Of a stretch of 64,000 nt of DNA, positions 8,869 through 17,808 are shown piece by piece. The stretch lies in contig NZ_CP067101.1 in assembly GCF_016616425.1 (NCBI RefSeq), positions 1,736,001 to 1,800,000 of the forward strand. Direction: 5' to 3'. This DNA is from Bradyrhizobium diazoefficiens. GTDB lineage: Bacteria > Pseudomonadota > Alphaproteobacteria > Rhizobiales > Xanthobacteraceae. The stretch's first letter is position 1; each line of letters starts with the position of its first letter. A program made the position numbers and the translations under genes. The notes under the pieces were generated by a model. That model had not been told where the DNA came from. It was given only the letters and a program-made list of their open reading frames with translations, and did not search any database.

Positions 8869-9909
8869 TCACTTCAGGATCGTGGGAGGCGCGGCCGTCG
8901 ATTCTCGGACCACCAGTGAAAAGTCGATTTCGCGATGCTTGATGGTCTGTTCGCCCGCGAGGCTTCGCACCAGATATTCCCCGGCCAGCTGCCAGGTCTC
9001 GTCGGTCGGCACGTGAATGGTGGTCAGGCTCGGCCGCAGATGGCGGCTCCAATCGAGGTCGTCGAAGCCAACGACCGACAGATCGCGCGGCACCGAAAAA
9101 CCGCTGCGCTCGGCCTCGAGCAACACGCCATAAGCGATGACGTCATTGCCGCAGGCCACCGCGGTCGGACGGTTCTTGAGGTTCAACAGATAACGGGCCG
9201 CCTCGCGTGCGTCGTCCAGAGTATAGGGCACCTCGACATGCCATTCGGAGGCAAGTTCGAGACCATTCTCTGCAAGCGCGCGGCGAAAGCCGGCGACGCG
9301 CGCACTGGCACGATCGTTGTTGCGCTGGAGGGCCGAGACGATTCCGATCCGACGATGGCCAAGCTCGATGACATGCGCGGCCGCGCGATAGGCGGCGGCT
9401 TCGTTGTTCGTTCCGACGCAAGGGTAAGGCCGGTCCGGTTGATAGATCCCGACGTTGATGAACGGTACCGCATTGTCCGCGAGCAGCTTGCGCAGGCCTT
9501 CGTGATGGCAGTCGCCCCGCAGCACCAGGCCATCGACGCCGCGGCCGATCAGATTGCGCGCCTGTTGCAGCTCGACGTCGAGATCATATCCGCTCGTGGT
9601 GAGGAACAGCATGTAGCCCACCGACGAAAGATACTTTTGCAGCGAGGCGATGCCGCGCGCGAACATGGTGTTGTCGATCGTTGGCACGATTGCGCCGAGC
9701 GTACGCGACCGTCGCGACGACAGGATGCGAGCCGGCGCATGCGGGATGTAACCGACGGCTTCGATTGCCTGCGCGATGCGCGCGCGCAGCGAGGGGCTCA
9801 CCGCATCGGGATTGTTGAGTGCACGCGAGACGGACGCCGTCGACACGCCGGCGCGGGCCGCAACGGCGCGGATGCCCTGCTTCTCGGATCTGCCTGTCGG
9901 CATTGACAT
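8869..9909 (-). CDS. LacI-family transcriptional regulator
   Basis: The protein has an N-terminal LacI helix-turn-helix ([20 protein letters not shown] and hinge [19 protein letters not shown]) followed by a periplasmic-binding-protein-like sensor domain (ending [20 protein letters not shown]). I place the start at 9909 (MSMPTG...) or 9903. An upstream ATG at 9990 would add residues not seen in the family and would put the operator inside the gene. A perfect palindrome TGTAACGTTACA sits immediately before the start, and a second, imperfect site overlaps the promoter of the divergent transporter operon. It is therefore probably an autoregulated, substrate-released repressor of the 10-17 kb operon. 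Confidence 0.88.
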   Translation of the reverse strand: MSMPTGRSEKQGIRAVAARAGVSTASVSRALNNPDAVSPSLRARIAQAIEAVGYIPHAPARILSSRRSRTLGAIVPTIDNTMFARGIASLQKYLSSVGYMLFLTTSGYDLDVELQQARNLIGRGVDGLVLRGDCHHEGLRKLLADNAVPFINVGIYQPDRPYPCVGTNNEAAAYRAAAHVIELGHRRIGIVSALQRNNDRASARVAGFRRALAENGLELASEWHVEVPYTLDDAREAARYLLNLKNRPTAVACGNDVIAYGVLLEAERSGFSVPRDLSVVGFDDLDWSRHLRPSLTTIHVPTDETWQLAGEYLVRSLAGEQTIKHREIDFSLVVRESTAAPPTILK

Positions 9910-9910
9910 G

Positions 9911-9922
9911 TGTAACGTTACA
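9911..9922. promoter_or_regulatory. LacI-type operator, perfect palindrome
   Basis: TGTAACGTTACA is a perfect 12-base inverted repeat with a central CG, the form typical of LacI-family operators. It lies directly upstream of the regulator's start, consistent with autorepression. Confidence 0.7.
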
Positions 9923-9993
9923 TTTGTGGAGCGAGCCCCGCCTGGCAGCGGCAATGCCACAAAATGGCGCATGTTATGCGATTTGTCCATCGC

Positions 9994-10034
9994 TTGACAG
10001 GGCAGAGTTGATGCCTAGGATGTAACCGTTTTCA
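9994..10034 (+). promoter_or_regulatory. Promoter of the sugar operon with overlapping LacI-type operator
   Basis: TTGACA at 9994-9999 and TAGGAT at 10016-10021 form a sigma-70-like promoter with 16-base spacing. TGTAACCGTTTTCA at 10021-10034 is an imperfect inverted repeat (10 of 14 positions symmetric) sharing the TGTAAC half-site and central CG with the perfect palindrome at 9911. It covers the expected transcription start, so a bound repressor would block initiation. The binding-protein start follows at 10080 behind GGGAGGAGAG. Confidence 0.62.
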
Positions 10035-10079
10035 GAAGGATGCCGCCAGCTTAAAGCGGTCAGCCGGGAGGAGAGTTCA

Positions 10080-11381
10080 ATGAATGCCAGGATGCTCGCG
10101 ACGCACGTCGCGTTGCCGGTTCTCGCAATGGCCGCGGTCAGCGCGCAGGCGCACGGGGCCGATTTCGACTGGAAGAAGTTTCAGGGCAAGACCGTCACCT
10201 TTCTCGCCAACAACAATCCGGTGTCGCAGGCGCTGCTGACCTACAAGGCAGATTTCGAGAAACTGACCGGAATCACCCTGAAGGTCGACAGCTATCAGGA
10301 GCAGCAGATGCGCCAGCGTCTGGTCACGGTCATGAATGCGAACAGCGACGAAGTCGATGCGTTCATGACGCTGCCCTCGCGGGAGGGCGAGCAGTTTGCC
10401 GCCGCCGGCTGGTACGCCGATCTCACGGCGATGTCCAAGAACGAGGTCGCGAAGGAGTACGATCCGGCAGGTCTGAGCCAGGCCCTGCTGAAGGCGGCGA
10501 CCTTCAGCGGTAAGCTCACCAGCATGCCCATGAACATCGAAGGTCCGATTTTCTATTACCGCACCGACATCTTCAAGAAGTGCGGTCTCGAAGCGCCGAA
10601 GACCATCAAGGAGGTCGAAGCTGCCGCTGCAAAGATCAAGGTCTGCGACAGCGCGGTGACGCCGTTCGTCTCGCGCGGCCTCAAGCCTGCGGTCGCCTAC
10701 ACCTTCAGCAACATGCTGCACAATATCGGCGGCAGCTACATCGCGAACGGCAAATCGAACCTCTGCTCGGCCAAGGGCAAGGAAGCGCTCGACACCTATA
10801 GCCGGCTGCTGCGCGACTACGGACCGCCCGGCGTCGTCAACTACAGCTTCCAGCAGATTTCCGCGCTGTATCGCAGCGGCCGTGCCGCGATGTCGTTTGA
10901 GTCTTCGAACGAACTGCGCACGGTGATGGAGGGCGGCGCGCGGTTGAAGGACACCGCTCTGCTGCCGTTCCCGGCGGGGGAGGCCGGCCAGGTGCCGACC
11001 ACGATCGGCTGGGGCATGGCGGTGTCCTCGCACAGCAAGCAGCCGGATGCGGCCTGGTACTTCGTGCAATGGGCAACCAGTCCGGAGGTACAGAAGAAGA
11101 TGGCGCTGCAGGGGATCGCCCCGCCGCGGCCGTCCGTCGCCAACGACCCTGAATACCGCAAGTGGATCGACGAGGAGCCGGTCCGGAAGGAATGGCAGGC
11201 GGCGCTCGACGTGCTGGCCACGAAGGGCTCCTCCGAGGTCGGCTATCCCATCGTCGCCAACCCGCAATCGCGCGAGTTCATCGGGCAGGCGGTGCAGGAT
11301 CTGATCCTGAAACAGAAGAGCCTCGATCAGGCTTGCGCCGATGCCGACAAGGCGCTCGATGCGCTGATCGCGCAGAAGTAA
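10080..11381 (+). CDS. Carbohydrate ABC transporter substrate-binding protein
   Basis: This 433-residue protein has a signal peptide (about residues 1-24, cleavage near AHG-A) and then the fold of family-1 sugar-binding proteins, with KFQGKTVTFLANNNPVSQAL at the N-terminus and the conserved C-lobe stretch GWGMAVSSHSKQPDAAWYFV followed by QWATSPEVQKKM. It acts in the periplasm and delivers substrate to the two permeases encoded next. The GGGAGGAG ribosome-binding site at about 10066 fixes the start. It is the first gene of a seven-gene run with gaps of at most about 60 bases. Ligand is unknown; the downstream enzymes point to a ketose-forming or sulfonated sugar. Confidence 0.88.
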   Translation: MNARMLATHVALPVLAMAAVSAQAHGADFDWKKFQGKTVTFLANNNPVSQALLTYKADFEKLTGITLKVDSYQEQQMRQRLVTVMNANSDEVDAFMTLPSREGEQFAAAGWYADLTAMSKNEVAKEYDPAGLSQALLKAATFSGKLTSMPMNIEGPIFYYRTDIFKKCGLEAPKTIKEVEAAAAKIKVCDSAVTPFVSRGLKPAVAYTFSNMLHNIGGSYIANGKSNLCSAKGKEALDTYSRLLRDYGPPGVVNYSFQQISALYRSGRAAMSFESSNELRTVMEGGARLKDTALLPFPAGEAGQVPTTIGWGMAVSSHSKQPDAAWYFVQWATSPEVQKKMALQGIAPPRPSVANDPEYRKWIDEEPVRKEWQAALDVLATKGSSEVGYPIVANPQSREFIGQAVQDLILKQKSLDQACADADKALDALIAQK

Positions 11382-11443
11382 TGCCCGCGGCGCCGGCCGG
11401 CTTCGCGCTGGCCGGCACATCATTCTATCAAGGACACGGACGC

Positions 11444-12331
11444 ATGTCGGATACGGCTGCGACATTGACGCAGGACCGGCAGAAGCTGGAAATGTCGGCG
11501 CTCTCGGCGCCGGCCGTGATCTTCACGGTCGGGATGATCGCGTTTCCGGTCGTCTATACGATCTGGCTGGCCTTCCAGACCTTTTCCTCAACCGGCAAGC
11601 AATCCTTCGCCGGCCTCGCCAATTATTCGAAGCTGATCTCCGATGTTGAGTTCTGGCACGGGCTGTGGGTTACGATCGCGCTATACGTGTTGTCGCTGGT
11701 GCTGCAGCTCGTCTTCGGCATCTGGCTTGCGCTGGTGCTGTTTCACGCCAGGCGCCTGCCGGGCATCGTGCGCTCGCTGTTCATCTCGCCCTTCATGATG
11801 CCGCCGGTGGTCGCCGGCATGATGTGGCTGGTGATCCTCGATCCGTCGCTGGGTGCGGCCAATTATATCCTGCAATCGTTCGGCCTGCCGCCATCGGACT
11901 GGCTGGCCTCGCCGACCTGGGTCATTCCGACCGTTGCGCTGATCGATAGCTGGCAGTGGACGCCTTATGTCGCCCTGATTGTGCTGGGCGGCCTGCAATC
12001 CTTGCCTCCCAGCGTGTATGAAGCGGCTCAAATCGACGGCGCGTCTCCGTTCAAGACGTTCCAGCGCATTACGCTGCCGTTGTTGCTGCCGACCATCGTC
12101 ACCGCGGCGATCCTGCGCAGCGTCGATCTGCTGCGCTTCTTCGACATCATCTACATCACCACCCAGGGCGGCCCGGGCAACGCCTCGAACACCCTCAACA
12201 TCTATGGCTTTCGGGTCGGCTTCGAATTCTTCAACATCGGCTATGCCAGCGCCTTGATGCTGACCTTGACGGCGATCGTGTTCGGCGCCGTCCTCGCCTT
12301 CAACCGCCTGCGCGGCGCGGTGGCGTGGTGA
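11444..12331 (+). CDS. Sugar ABC transporter permease (MalF/UgpA type)
   Basis: This 295-residue inner-membrane protein has six predicted helices and the EAA loop of the binding-protein-dependent permeases (YEAAQIDGASPFKTFQRITL followed by PLLLPT). The ATG at 11444 is preceded by AAGGACACGG; longer frames enter the upstream gap. It pairs with the next permease and shares one ATPase, encoded three genes downstream. Confidence 0.87.
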   Translation: MSDTAATLTQDRQKLEMSALSAPAVIFTVGMIAFPVVYTIWLAFQTFSSTGKQSFAGLANYSKLISDVEFWHGLWVTIALYVLSLVLQLVFGIWLALVLFHARRLPGIVRSLFISPFMMPPVVAGMMWLVILDPSLGAANYILQSFGLPPSDWLASPTWVIPTVALIDSWQWTPYVALIVLGGLQSLPPSVYEAAQIDGASPFKTFQRITLPLLLPTIVTAAILRSVDLLRFFDIIYITTQGGPGNASNTLNIYGFRVGFEFFNIGYASALMLTLTAIVFGAVLAFNRLRGAVAW

Positions 12332-12335
12332 TGCC

Positions 12336-13163
12336 ATGAACGATGCCGCTAACACCGATCGCTGGATTCGCTGGCTCAACACAATGCAGCTCGTGCTCGC
12401 CGGCGTGCTGATCATGGCGCCGACGGTCTGGATGGTGCTGTCCTCGTTCAAGCCGTCTTTTGAAGTCACCGCCTATCCGCCGACGCTGATCTTCACGCCG
12501 ACGCTCGACAATTATGTCGAGCTGACGAGGACCACGCCGTTCCTGAGTTACGCGCTCAACAGCCTCATCGTCACCGTTGGCTCGACGGCACTCGGGCTGC
12601 TGTTTGGAATTCCTGCCGCTTTCGCCGTCTCCTGGACGCGCATTTCCTGGCCCGCGATCCTGACGCTTGCCGCGCGCATGGCACCCGGCACGCTGTTCCT
12701 GCTGCCCTGGTACGTCATGTTCCGGCAGGTCGGCATGATCGGCTCCTACACCGCGCTGATCCTCAGCCATGCCGTGATCACGCTGCCGATCGTGATCTGG
12801 GTTTTGCTGCCGTCTTTCGACGGCATTCCGCGCAGCGTGTTCGAGGCGGCGCAAGTCGATGGGTGCAGCGTCACGCGCATCCTCTGGCGCATCGCGCTGC
12901 CGCTGGTGGCGTCCGGCGTCGCCGTCGCGGCGATCCTCGCCTTCGTGTTCTCGTGGAACTACTTCCTGTTTGCGCTGGTGCTCTCCAACGGCGACACCAA
13001 GACGCTGATCGCGGCGGCCTTCAACTTCATCGGCGAAGGTTCGACGCAATGGGGCGCCATCATGGCGGCGGCGACGCTGATCGCATTGCCGCCGCTGGTG
13101 CTGGCCGCGCTGGTTCAGCGCTGGCTGGTGTCCGGACTGACGCTAGGCGCGGTGAAAGGCTAG
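12336..13163 (+). CDS. Sugar ABC transporter permease (MalG/UgpE type)
   Basis: The 275-residue partner permease starts four bases after the first permease ends. It has six membrane segments and an EAA motif (FEAAQVDGCSVTRILWRIAL with PLVASG). The N-terminal region WLNTMQLVLAGVLIMAPTVW is the first helix. It is typical in length and complete. Confidence 0.87.
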   Translation: MNDAANTDRWIRWLNTMQLVLAGVLIMAPTVWMVLSSFKPSFEVTAYPPTLIFTPTLDNYVELTRTTPFLSYALNSLIVTVGSTALGLLFGIPAAFAVSWTRISWPAILTLAARMAPGTLFLLPWYVMFRQVGMIGSYTALILSHAVITLPIVIWVLLPSFDGIPRSVFEAAQVDGCSVTRILWRIALPLVASGVAVAAILAFVFSWNYFLFALVLSNGDTKTLIAAAFNFIGEGSTQWGAIMAAATLIALPPLVLAALVQRWLVSGLTLGAVKG

Positions 13164-13170
13164 GCATCTG

Positions 13171-14175
13171 ATGAATCCATCCCTCCGTCCGAATGCGACC
13201 ATGCAAGCGGCGGTCTTCCACGGCGACGACCGCATCACCATCGAGCGTCTGGCGATGCCCGACGTCGGCACCGGCGAGGTGCTGGTCCGCGTCTCGCGCA
13301 CCGCGCTGTGCGGCTCGGATTTCAAGCTCTGGCACAAGGGCGCCGAATTCACCGCAGGCCATGAGATCTTCGGCGTCGTCGAGCAGCCCGGTCATCGCCT
13401 GCATGGCCGTCGCTGTGCCGTCTATATCCCCTTGCACTGCGACCATTGCGCTGCCTGCAGGCGCGGCGACACCCAGATGTGCCTGGAAGTCTCCAGCCTG
13501 ATCGGCTGGAACAGGCCGGGCGGCTATGCCGAATACGTGCCGGTGCCGGAAAACTGCCTGCTTCCGGTGCCTGACGACATCGAGGACAGCCTCGCGCCGC
13601 TGCTGCTCGACACCATCGGCACGTCGGGCCATGCCGTACGCTTCGTCAGCCGTGTGGTGCCGCCGAGCGAGGCTGGTCCGGTCCTCGTCATGGGCGCGGG
13701 ACCTGTCGGCCTCGGCGTCGTGCTTGCGCTCCGCGCGCTGGGTTACGACGACATCTACGTCGCCGACCCCAATGCCGCGCGCCTCGAGATCGCGCAGTCC
13801 TTCGGCGCGAAGGCGCATCCGGTCGGCGATGCCTCCAGGCGCTTCGCCCTCATCATGGAATGCTCCGGCGCGCATGCGGCGCGCAATCTCGGCATCGAGC
13901 TGGTGCTGCCGCGCGGCGCGCTGGTGCTGGTCGGCGAGAACGCCGCACCCTGGATCATCGAGGAAGGCAAGGTGTTCCGCCGCAAGGATTTTTACATGAT
14001 CCGGACCTTCTATTTTCCGGTCTCGGATTTCGAGCCGAATGTCGAGCTGCTGCGCAAGTACAAGGACGAATATCGCGTTCTCGTCGACGGCGAGTTCGGC
14101 CTGTCGGCGCTGCCCGAAAATTTCGCCCGCTTCGCCAAGGGCGAGCTGATCAAGCCCGTGCTGGCGCTGGACTGA
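13171..14175 (+). CDS. Zinc-dependent medium-chain dehydrogenase (polyol/L-idonate type)
   Basis: This 334-residue MDR enzyme retains the catalytic zinc ligands (C47 in ALCGSD, H64-E65 in AGHE) and the four structural-zinc cysteines (C90, C93, C96, C104 in CDHCAACRRGDTQMC). The Rossmann loop is VMGAGPVGLGVVLAL. This is the layout of sorbitol/L-idonate/threonine dehydrogenases that interconvert polyols or hydroxy sugars and ketoses with NAD(P). It sits between the permease and ATPase genes, so it belongs to the transporter operon. In context it would produce or remove the ketose used by the downstream kinase. Substrate is inferred only. Confidence 0.85.
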   Translation: MNPSLRPNATMQAAVFHGDDRITIERLAMPDVGTGEVLVRVSRTALCGSDFKLWHKGAEFTAGHEIFGVVEQPGHRLHGRRCAVYIPLHCDHCAACRRGDTQMCLEVSSLIGWNRPGGYAEYVPVPENCLLPVPDDIEDSLAPLLLDTIGTSGHAVRFVSRVVPPSEAGPVLVMGAGPVGLGVVLALRALGYDDIYVADPNAARLEIAQSFGAKAHPVGDASRRFALIMECSGAHAARNLGIELVLPRGALVLVGENAAPWIIEEGKVFRRKDFYMIRTFYFPVSDFEPNVELLRKYKDEYRVLVDGEFGLSALPENFARFAKGELIKPVLALD

Positions 14176-14181
14176 GCGATC

Positions 14182-15255
14182 ATGGCCTCGATCTCGATCC
14201 GCAACCTCGTCAAACGCTACGGCAATTTCACCGTGATACCGGACCTCAGCCTCGAGATCGCGGACCATGAATTCGTCGTGTTCGTCGGCCCGTCCGGCTG
14301 TGGCAAGTCGACCTTGCTGCGGATCATCGCCGGCCTCGAGCCGATCTCGTCGGGAGACCTCTACATCGGCGACAAACGCGTCAACGGCGTGCAGGCTGCC
14401 CGACGCGATATTGCGATGGTGTTCCAGGACTACGCGCTCTATCCGCACATGAAGGTCTACGACAACATGTCGTTTGCGCTGGAGCTGCGCGGGGTACCGA
14501 AGGCGGAGATCGATGCCCGCGTGAAGCGCGCGGCTGCGCTCTTGCACATCGAGCCCTACCTCGACCGCAAGCCGAAGGAGCTCTCCGGCGGGCAGCGGCA
14601 GCGTGTCGCCATGGGCCGCGCCATCGTGCGCAATCCGAAGGCATTCCTGTTTGACGAGCCGTTGTCCAATCTCGATGCCAAGCTGCGCGGGCAGGTGCGC
14701 GCCGAGATCAAGGCGCTGTCGCAGCAGCTGAAAACCACCATGGTGTTCGTCACCCACGACCAGATCGAGGCCATGACCATGGCTGACCGGATCGTGGTGC
14801 TCCAGAGCGGCACGATCCAGCAGTACGACACGCCGGAGACCGTCTACGAGCGGCCGGCCAACCAGTTCGTTGCCGGCTTCATCGGCTCGCCTGCCATGAA
14901 CTTCTTTCCGGTCGAATGGCGTGATGGGTGCGCAATCCTGTCGCAAGGCGGAACGGTGGTGCCGCTCGATGGCGAAACCGCGGGTCGCCTGCGGCAGGCT
15001 GGCAATGCCGTGCTTGGCATTCGTCCCGAACATTTTGCCGTGGCGGCGGGTGCCGTCGACGGCATCGCCATCAACGTCAAGCTGGTCGAGCCGCTCGGCT
15101 CGGATACGCTGATCCACTTCGATCTTGCTGACGCGTCTGCCATTGCGCGCGTCGATCCGGCACTGCGGCCGAAGGTCGGCGATCGCCTCAGTTTGCGTCC
15201 GCAGCCGGGCAAGACGCATCTGTTCGATGCTGGCAACGGGCAGGTTCTGCGGTGA
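14182..15255 (+). CDS. Sugar ABC transporter ATP-binding protein (MalK/UgpC type)
   Basis: This 357-residue ATPase has Walker A GPSGCGKST, signature LSGGQRQRVAMGRAI, Walker B FLFDEPLSNLDAKLR and the H-loop VTHDQIEAMTMADR. A C-terminal OB-type regulatory domain (about residues 240-357, with VLGIRPEHF) is as in MalK/UgpC. It energises the two permeases encoded upstream. Its TGA overlaps the kinase GTG start, indicating coupled translation. Confidence 0.92.
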   Translation: MASISIRNLVKRYGNFTVIPDLSLEIADHEFVVFVGPSGCGKSTLLRIIAGLEPISSGDLYIGDKRVNGVQAARRDIAMVFQDYALYPHMKVYDNMSFALELRGVPKAEIDARVKRAAALLHIEPYLDRKPKELSGGQRQRVAMGRAIVRNPKAFLFDEPLSNLDAKLRGQVRAEIKALSQQLKTTMVFVTHDQIEAMTMADRIVVLQSGTIQQYDTPETVYERPANQFVAGFIGSPAMNFFPVEWRDGCAILSQGGTVVPLDGETAGRLRQAGNAVLGIRPEHFAVAAGAVDGIAINVKLVEPLGSDTLIHFDLADASAIARVDPALRPKVGDRLSLRPQPGKTHLFDAGNGQVLR

Positions 15256-16211
15256 GCGCGCCGGACAACATTGCCGACCTTTCGGCGCTGGCGGACGTCG
15301 CGTCCAAGGCGAGCCCTGTGCATGTGATTTGCCTCGGCCTGTCCGCACTGGATCAAGTCTGGCGTGTCGACCGTCTGTTCGCCGGCCAAAGCGAGAAGAT
15401 CAAAGCCACCGGCTACGGCACGCTCGGCGGCGGCATGGCGGCCAATGCAAGTATCGCGGTGGCAAAGCTTGGCGCGTCCGTCGCATTCTGGGGGCGGGCA
15501 GGCGATGACGCCGCCGGCCACGAGATGAAATCGGCTTTCACCGCCGAAGGCGTCGACGTCGAGAACTTCCGGCTGTTTGCCGATGGCCGCTCGTCGGTTT
15601 CCGGGATCATCGTCGACAGCAACGGTGAGCGGCAGATCGTCAATTTCCGCGGCCTCTATCCTGAAGCCGCAGACTGGCTTCCGCTCGAGGCCGTCGCGCG
15701 CGCATCGTCCGTGCTGGCCGATCCGCGCTGGGTCGAGGGCGCCGCGACGCTGTTCCGGGAAGCGCGAGCGGACGGCATTCCCACGGTGCTCGACGGCGAC
15801 GTGGCCGACGCTGAGGTGTTCGAGCGGCTGCTGCCGCTGACCGACCACGCCATCTTCTCCGAGCCGGCGCTCGCAGGCTTTGCTGGCTCAGCCGACGATC
15901 AGTCCCTCGCAGCTCTCGTGCGCTTCGGCTGCCGCGTCATCGCCGTCACGCGCGGCGAGGCGGGCGTGAGCTGGCGCGAGAATGGCGAGCTGCACCGGCA
16001 GGCCGCCTACGCCGTCGAGGTCGTCGACACCACGGGCGCGGGCGACGTCTTCCACGGCGCCTATGCGCTGGCGCTCGGCGCCGGCCTCGACGTGCGGGCT
16101 GCGATGGCGTTCTCGGCGGCGACGGCCGCGATGAAATGCCGCCACGCCGGCGGCCGCAACGGAATCCCCGATATCAACGAGTGTCTTGCATTCATGAGGA
16201 CGAAGCCATGA
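15252..16211 (+). CDS. PfkB-family sugar kinase, YihV-like (possible sulfofructose kinase)
   Basis: This 319-residue ribokinase-type enzyme has the GG-containing N-terminal signature (GYGTLGGGMAANASIAVAKL) and the C-terminal anion-hole/catalytic-base signature VDTTGAGDVFHGAYALAL. From memory it aligns closely with E. coli YihV, the 6-deoxy-6-sulfofructose kinase of sulfoglycolysis, including VLADPRW, TVLDGDV, DHAIFSEP and the GGRNGIPD ending. The positions matching YihV Lys27, Asn109 and Arg138 (reported sulfonate contacts) are K49, N131 and R159 here. GTG start overlaps the ATPase stop (GTGA), and the stop overlaps the aldolase start (ATGA). It could alternatively phosphorylate tagatose or another ketose. 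Confidence 0.85.
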   Translation: MSAPDNIADLSALADVASKASPVHVICLGLSALDQVWRVDRLFAGQSEKIKATGYGTLGGGMAANASIAVAKLGASVAFWGRAGDDAAGHEMKSAFTAEGVDVENFRLFADGRSSVSGIIVDSNGERQIVNFRGLYPEAADWLPLEAVARASSVLADPRWVEGAATLFREARADGIPTVLDGDVADAEVFERLLPLTDHAIFSEPALAGFAGSADDQSLAALVRFGCRVIAVTRGEAGVSWRENGELHRQAAYAVEVVDTTGAGDVFHGAYALALGAGLDVRAAMAFSAATAAMKCRHAGGRNGIPDINECLAFMRTKP

Positions 16212-17245
16212 GAACGATTGGAAAGAACCGCGGCCTGGCACGGCTTGCTGACGCGGATGGCCACTTTCGCATGGTCGCGCTGGATCAGCGGCCGCCCTTG
16301 TTCGACGCCATCGCGAAAGCGAAAGGCATCACGCGGGAGCAGGTCGAGTATTCCGACGTCACGGCCGCAAAGCGTCTTCTCGTGGAGAATCTCGCTCCGC
16401 ATTGCAGCTCGATGCTGTTCGACCCGAACTTTGCCGTGCCCGCCGCGATCGACCTGCTGCCGCCGCGCTGCGGCCTGATCATGACGCTGGAGGAGCATCG
16501 GGTCGAGGAGACCGCCGGTGGCCGCAAGTCGCGCGCGATCACCAATTGGAGCGTCGAGAAAATCCGCGCCATGGGCGGCGATGCCGTCAAGGTGCTGGCC
16601 TGGTATCGGCCGGACGCCGATGCCGCGGTGAACGAGCATCAGAAGCGATTCGTCCGCGAGATCGGCGAGGACTGCGCCCGCCATGACATCCCTTACGTGC
16701 TCGAGCTGCTGGTCTATCCGTTCCTCGGCAGCGCCAACCACACCGCCGACTACGTGGAATCGCCGGGCAAGCTGCCCGGCCTCGTCATCGACAGCGTGCG
16801 CGAATTCGCCAAGCCGGAATATTGCGTCGATCTGCTCAAGCTGGAGAGCCCGATCGCGGCCAATAGCCTGCCAGCCCGAGACGGCAGTGCGGAAGCCAAG
16901 GCCGCGCAGAAGGAATTCGATGCAATCGGCGACATCTGCCGCGAGCGGAGCATTCCCTGGGTGCTGCTGTCGGGCGGCGCCGCGCCCGAAAAATTCGAGC
17001 AGGTGCTCGACTATTCCTATGCCGCGGGTGCGAGCGGCTTCCTCGCCGGCCGCACCATCTGGCTCGACGCCATCCTGAAGAATTTCCCGGACCGCGCAGC
17101 CGTGTCGGCCAGCCTGCGCAAGGATGGTCTCGGCGTGCTGGAGCGCCTCAACAAACTGACCACGGCCAAGGGCACTCCGTGGAAGGCTCGATTTCCGGTG
17201 TTCACCGACATCAAGCAAGAGGGTGACTTCGCACGCGCCTATTGA
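16208..17245 (+). CDS. Class I ketose-phosphate aldolase (LacD/YihT family)
   Basis: This 345-residue aldolase resembles tagatose-1,6-bisphosphate aldolase LacD and sulfofructosephosphate aldolase YihT. Visible motifs are HFRMVALDQRPPLFDAI, the Schiff-base lysine K211 in DLLKLESP, and IPWVLLSGGAAPEKF with AGASGFLAGRTIW. It would cleave the kinase product into dihydroxyacetone phosphate and an aldehyde (glyceraldehyde phosphate for LacD, sulfolactaldehyde for YihT). The ATG overlaps the kinase stop. It is longer than YihT (about 290 residues) and closer in length to LacD (about 326). As last gene of the operon, it supports a kinase-plus-aldolase ketose pathway. Confidence 0.85.
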   Translation: MRTIGKNRGLARLADADGHFRMVALDQRPPLFDAIAKAKGITREQVEYSDVTAAKRLLVENLAPHCSSMLFDPNFAVPAAIDLLPPRCGLIMTLEEHRVEETAGGRKSRAITNWSVEKIRAMGGDAVKVLAWYRPDADAAVNEHQKRFVREIGEDCARHDIPYVLELLVYPFLGSANHTADYVESPGKLPGLVIDSVREFAKPEYCVDLLKLESPIAANSLPARDGSAEAKAAQKEFDAIGDICRERSIPWVLLSGGAAPEKFEQVLDYSYAAGASGFLAGRTIWLDAILKNFPDRAAVSASLRKDGLGVLERLNKLTTAKGTPWKARFPVFTDIKQEGDFARAY

Positions 17246-17640
17246 GATGGCGGCGGTTCCGCAAGGGCTGGGGATGAAGTCTGGTCGAACTTTCCTGCTC
17301 CAGGCGCGGAGCATCGTGCCCGGCTCGTCAATGGCTAAAGTTGCAGACTGGATGCCGTAATCCTTTGAAGACGGGAACCATACTCCAGGGGGGCGAGGGG
17401 TCCTGTCCCTCTCCCGCTACCGTCAATTTCAAAACTCCTTCCGATATCAGTCGCGCATGGCTTGGGCCCAAGCCGTGGCGGCAAGCTGTCGCGTCGCCAG
17501 GCGTGCGCGATTAGGAACTCCCGCGCACGCTCGAAGCTTGAATCCGCGGGTCAGCGTCGCCGCCGATCGCTGGCCTGCACGGCCCCGCCTCCCCAGCCCC
17601 CCATACCGCCCAGGGTGGGGCCGTGCGTCGTGAGCAGGAG
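17246..17640. other. Intergenic, no gene recognised
   Basis: About 395 bases follow the aldolase gene. A short inverted repeat GAGGG/CCCTC around 17395-17415 resembles a tRNA T-arm, but the loop and the partner acceptor strand do not fit. No coding signal is convincing. Confidence 0.4.
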
Positions 17641-17808
17641 ATGCAATTGTCCGACCCGACTGAGCAAGACATCAGAGAACGCGCGCACCTTTTGTGGGAG
17701 CAAGCCGGCAAGCCCGAAGGCCGCGAGGAGGAGTTTTGGCACGCGGCCGAGCAGGAGCTGCGCAACGAGGACAAGTCGAACCCTTTGCGAACGCCGGACA
17801 CGCTGTGA
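17641..17808 (+). CDS. DUF2934 small protein
   Basis: This 55-residue acidic, helical protein contains DIRERAHLLWEQAGKPEGRE with EFWHAAEQEL after it. This is the DUF2934 signature (IRxRAYxLWExxGxPxGxxxxHWxxAExEL) common in rhizobia. Function is unknown. The ATG at 17641 follows GAGCAGGAG; an upstream GTG at 17623 would add six residues. The ending is a short polar tail. Confidence 0.8.
   Translation: MQLSDPTEQDIRERAHLLWEQAGKPEGREEEFWHAAEQELRNEDKSNPLRTPDTL

Noticed and set aside
13060..15348. A 762-codon minus-strand frame across the dehydrogenase and ATPase genes
   Set aside because: It is antisense to two well-supported enzymes and has no recognisable motif.
17270..17430. A tRNA-like stretch with GAGGG/CCCTC stem and a CCCGCTACC end
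   Set aside because: The loop does not match TTCRANY, no 5' acceptor partner or anticodon arm fits, and the 3' end is ACCG. A decayed tRNA cannot be excluded but is not supported.
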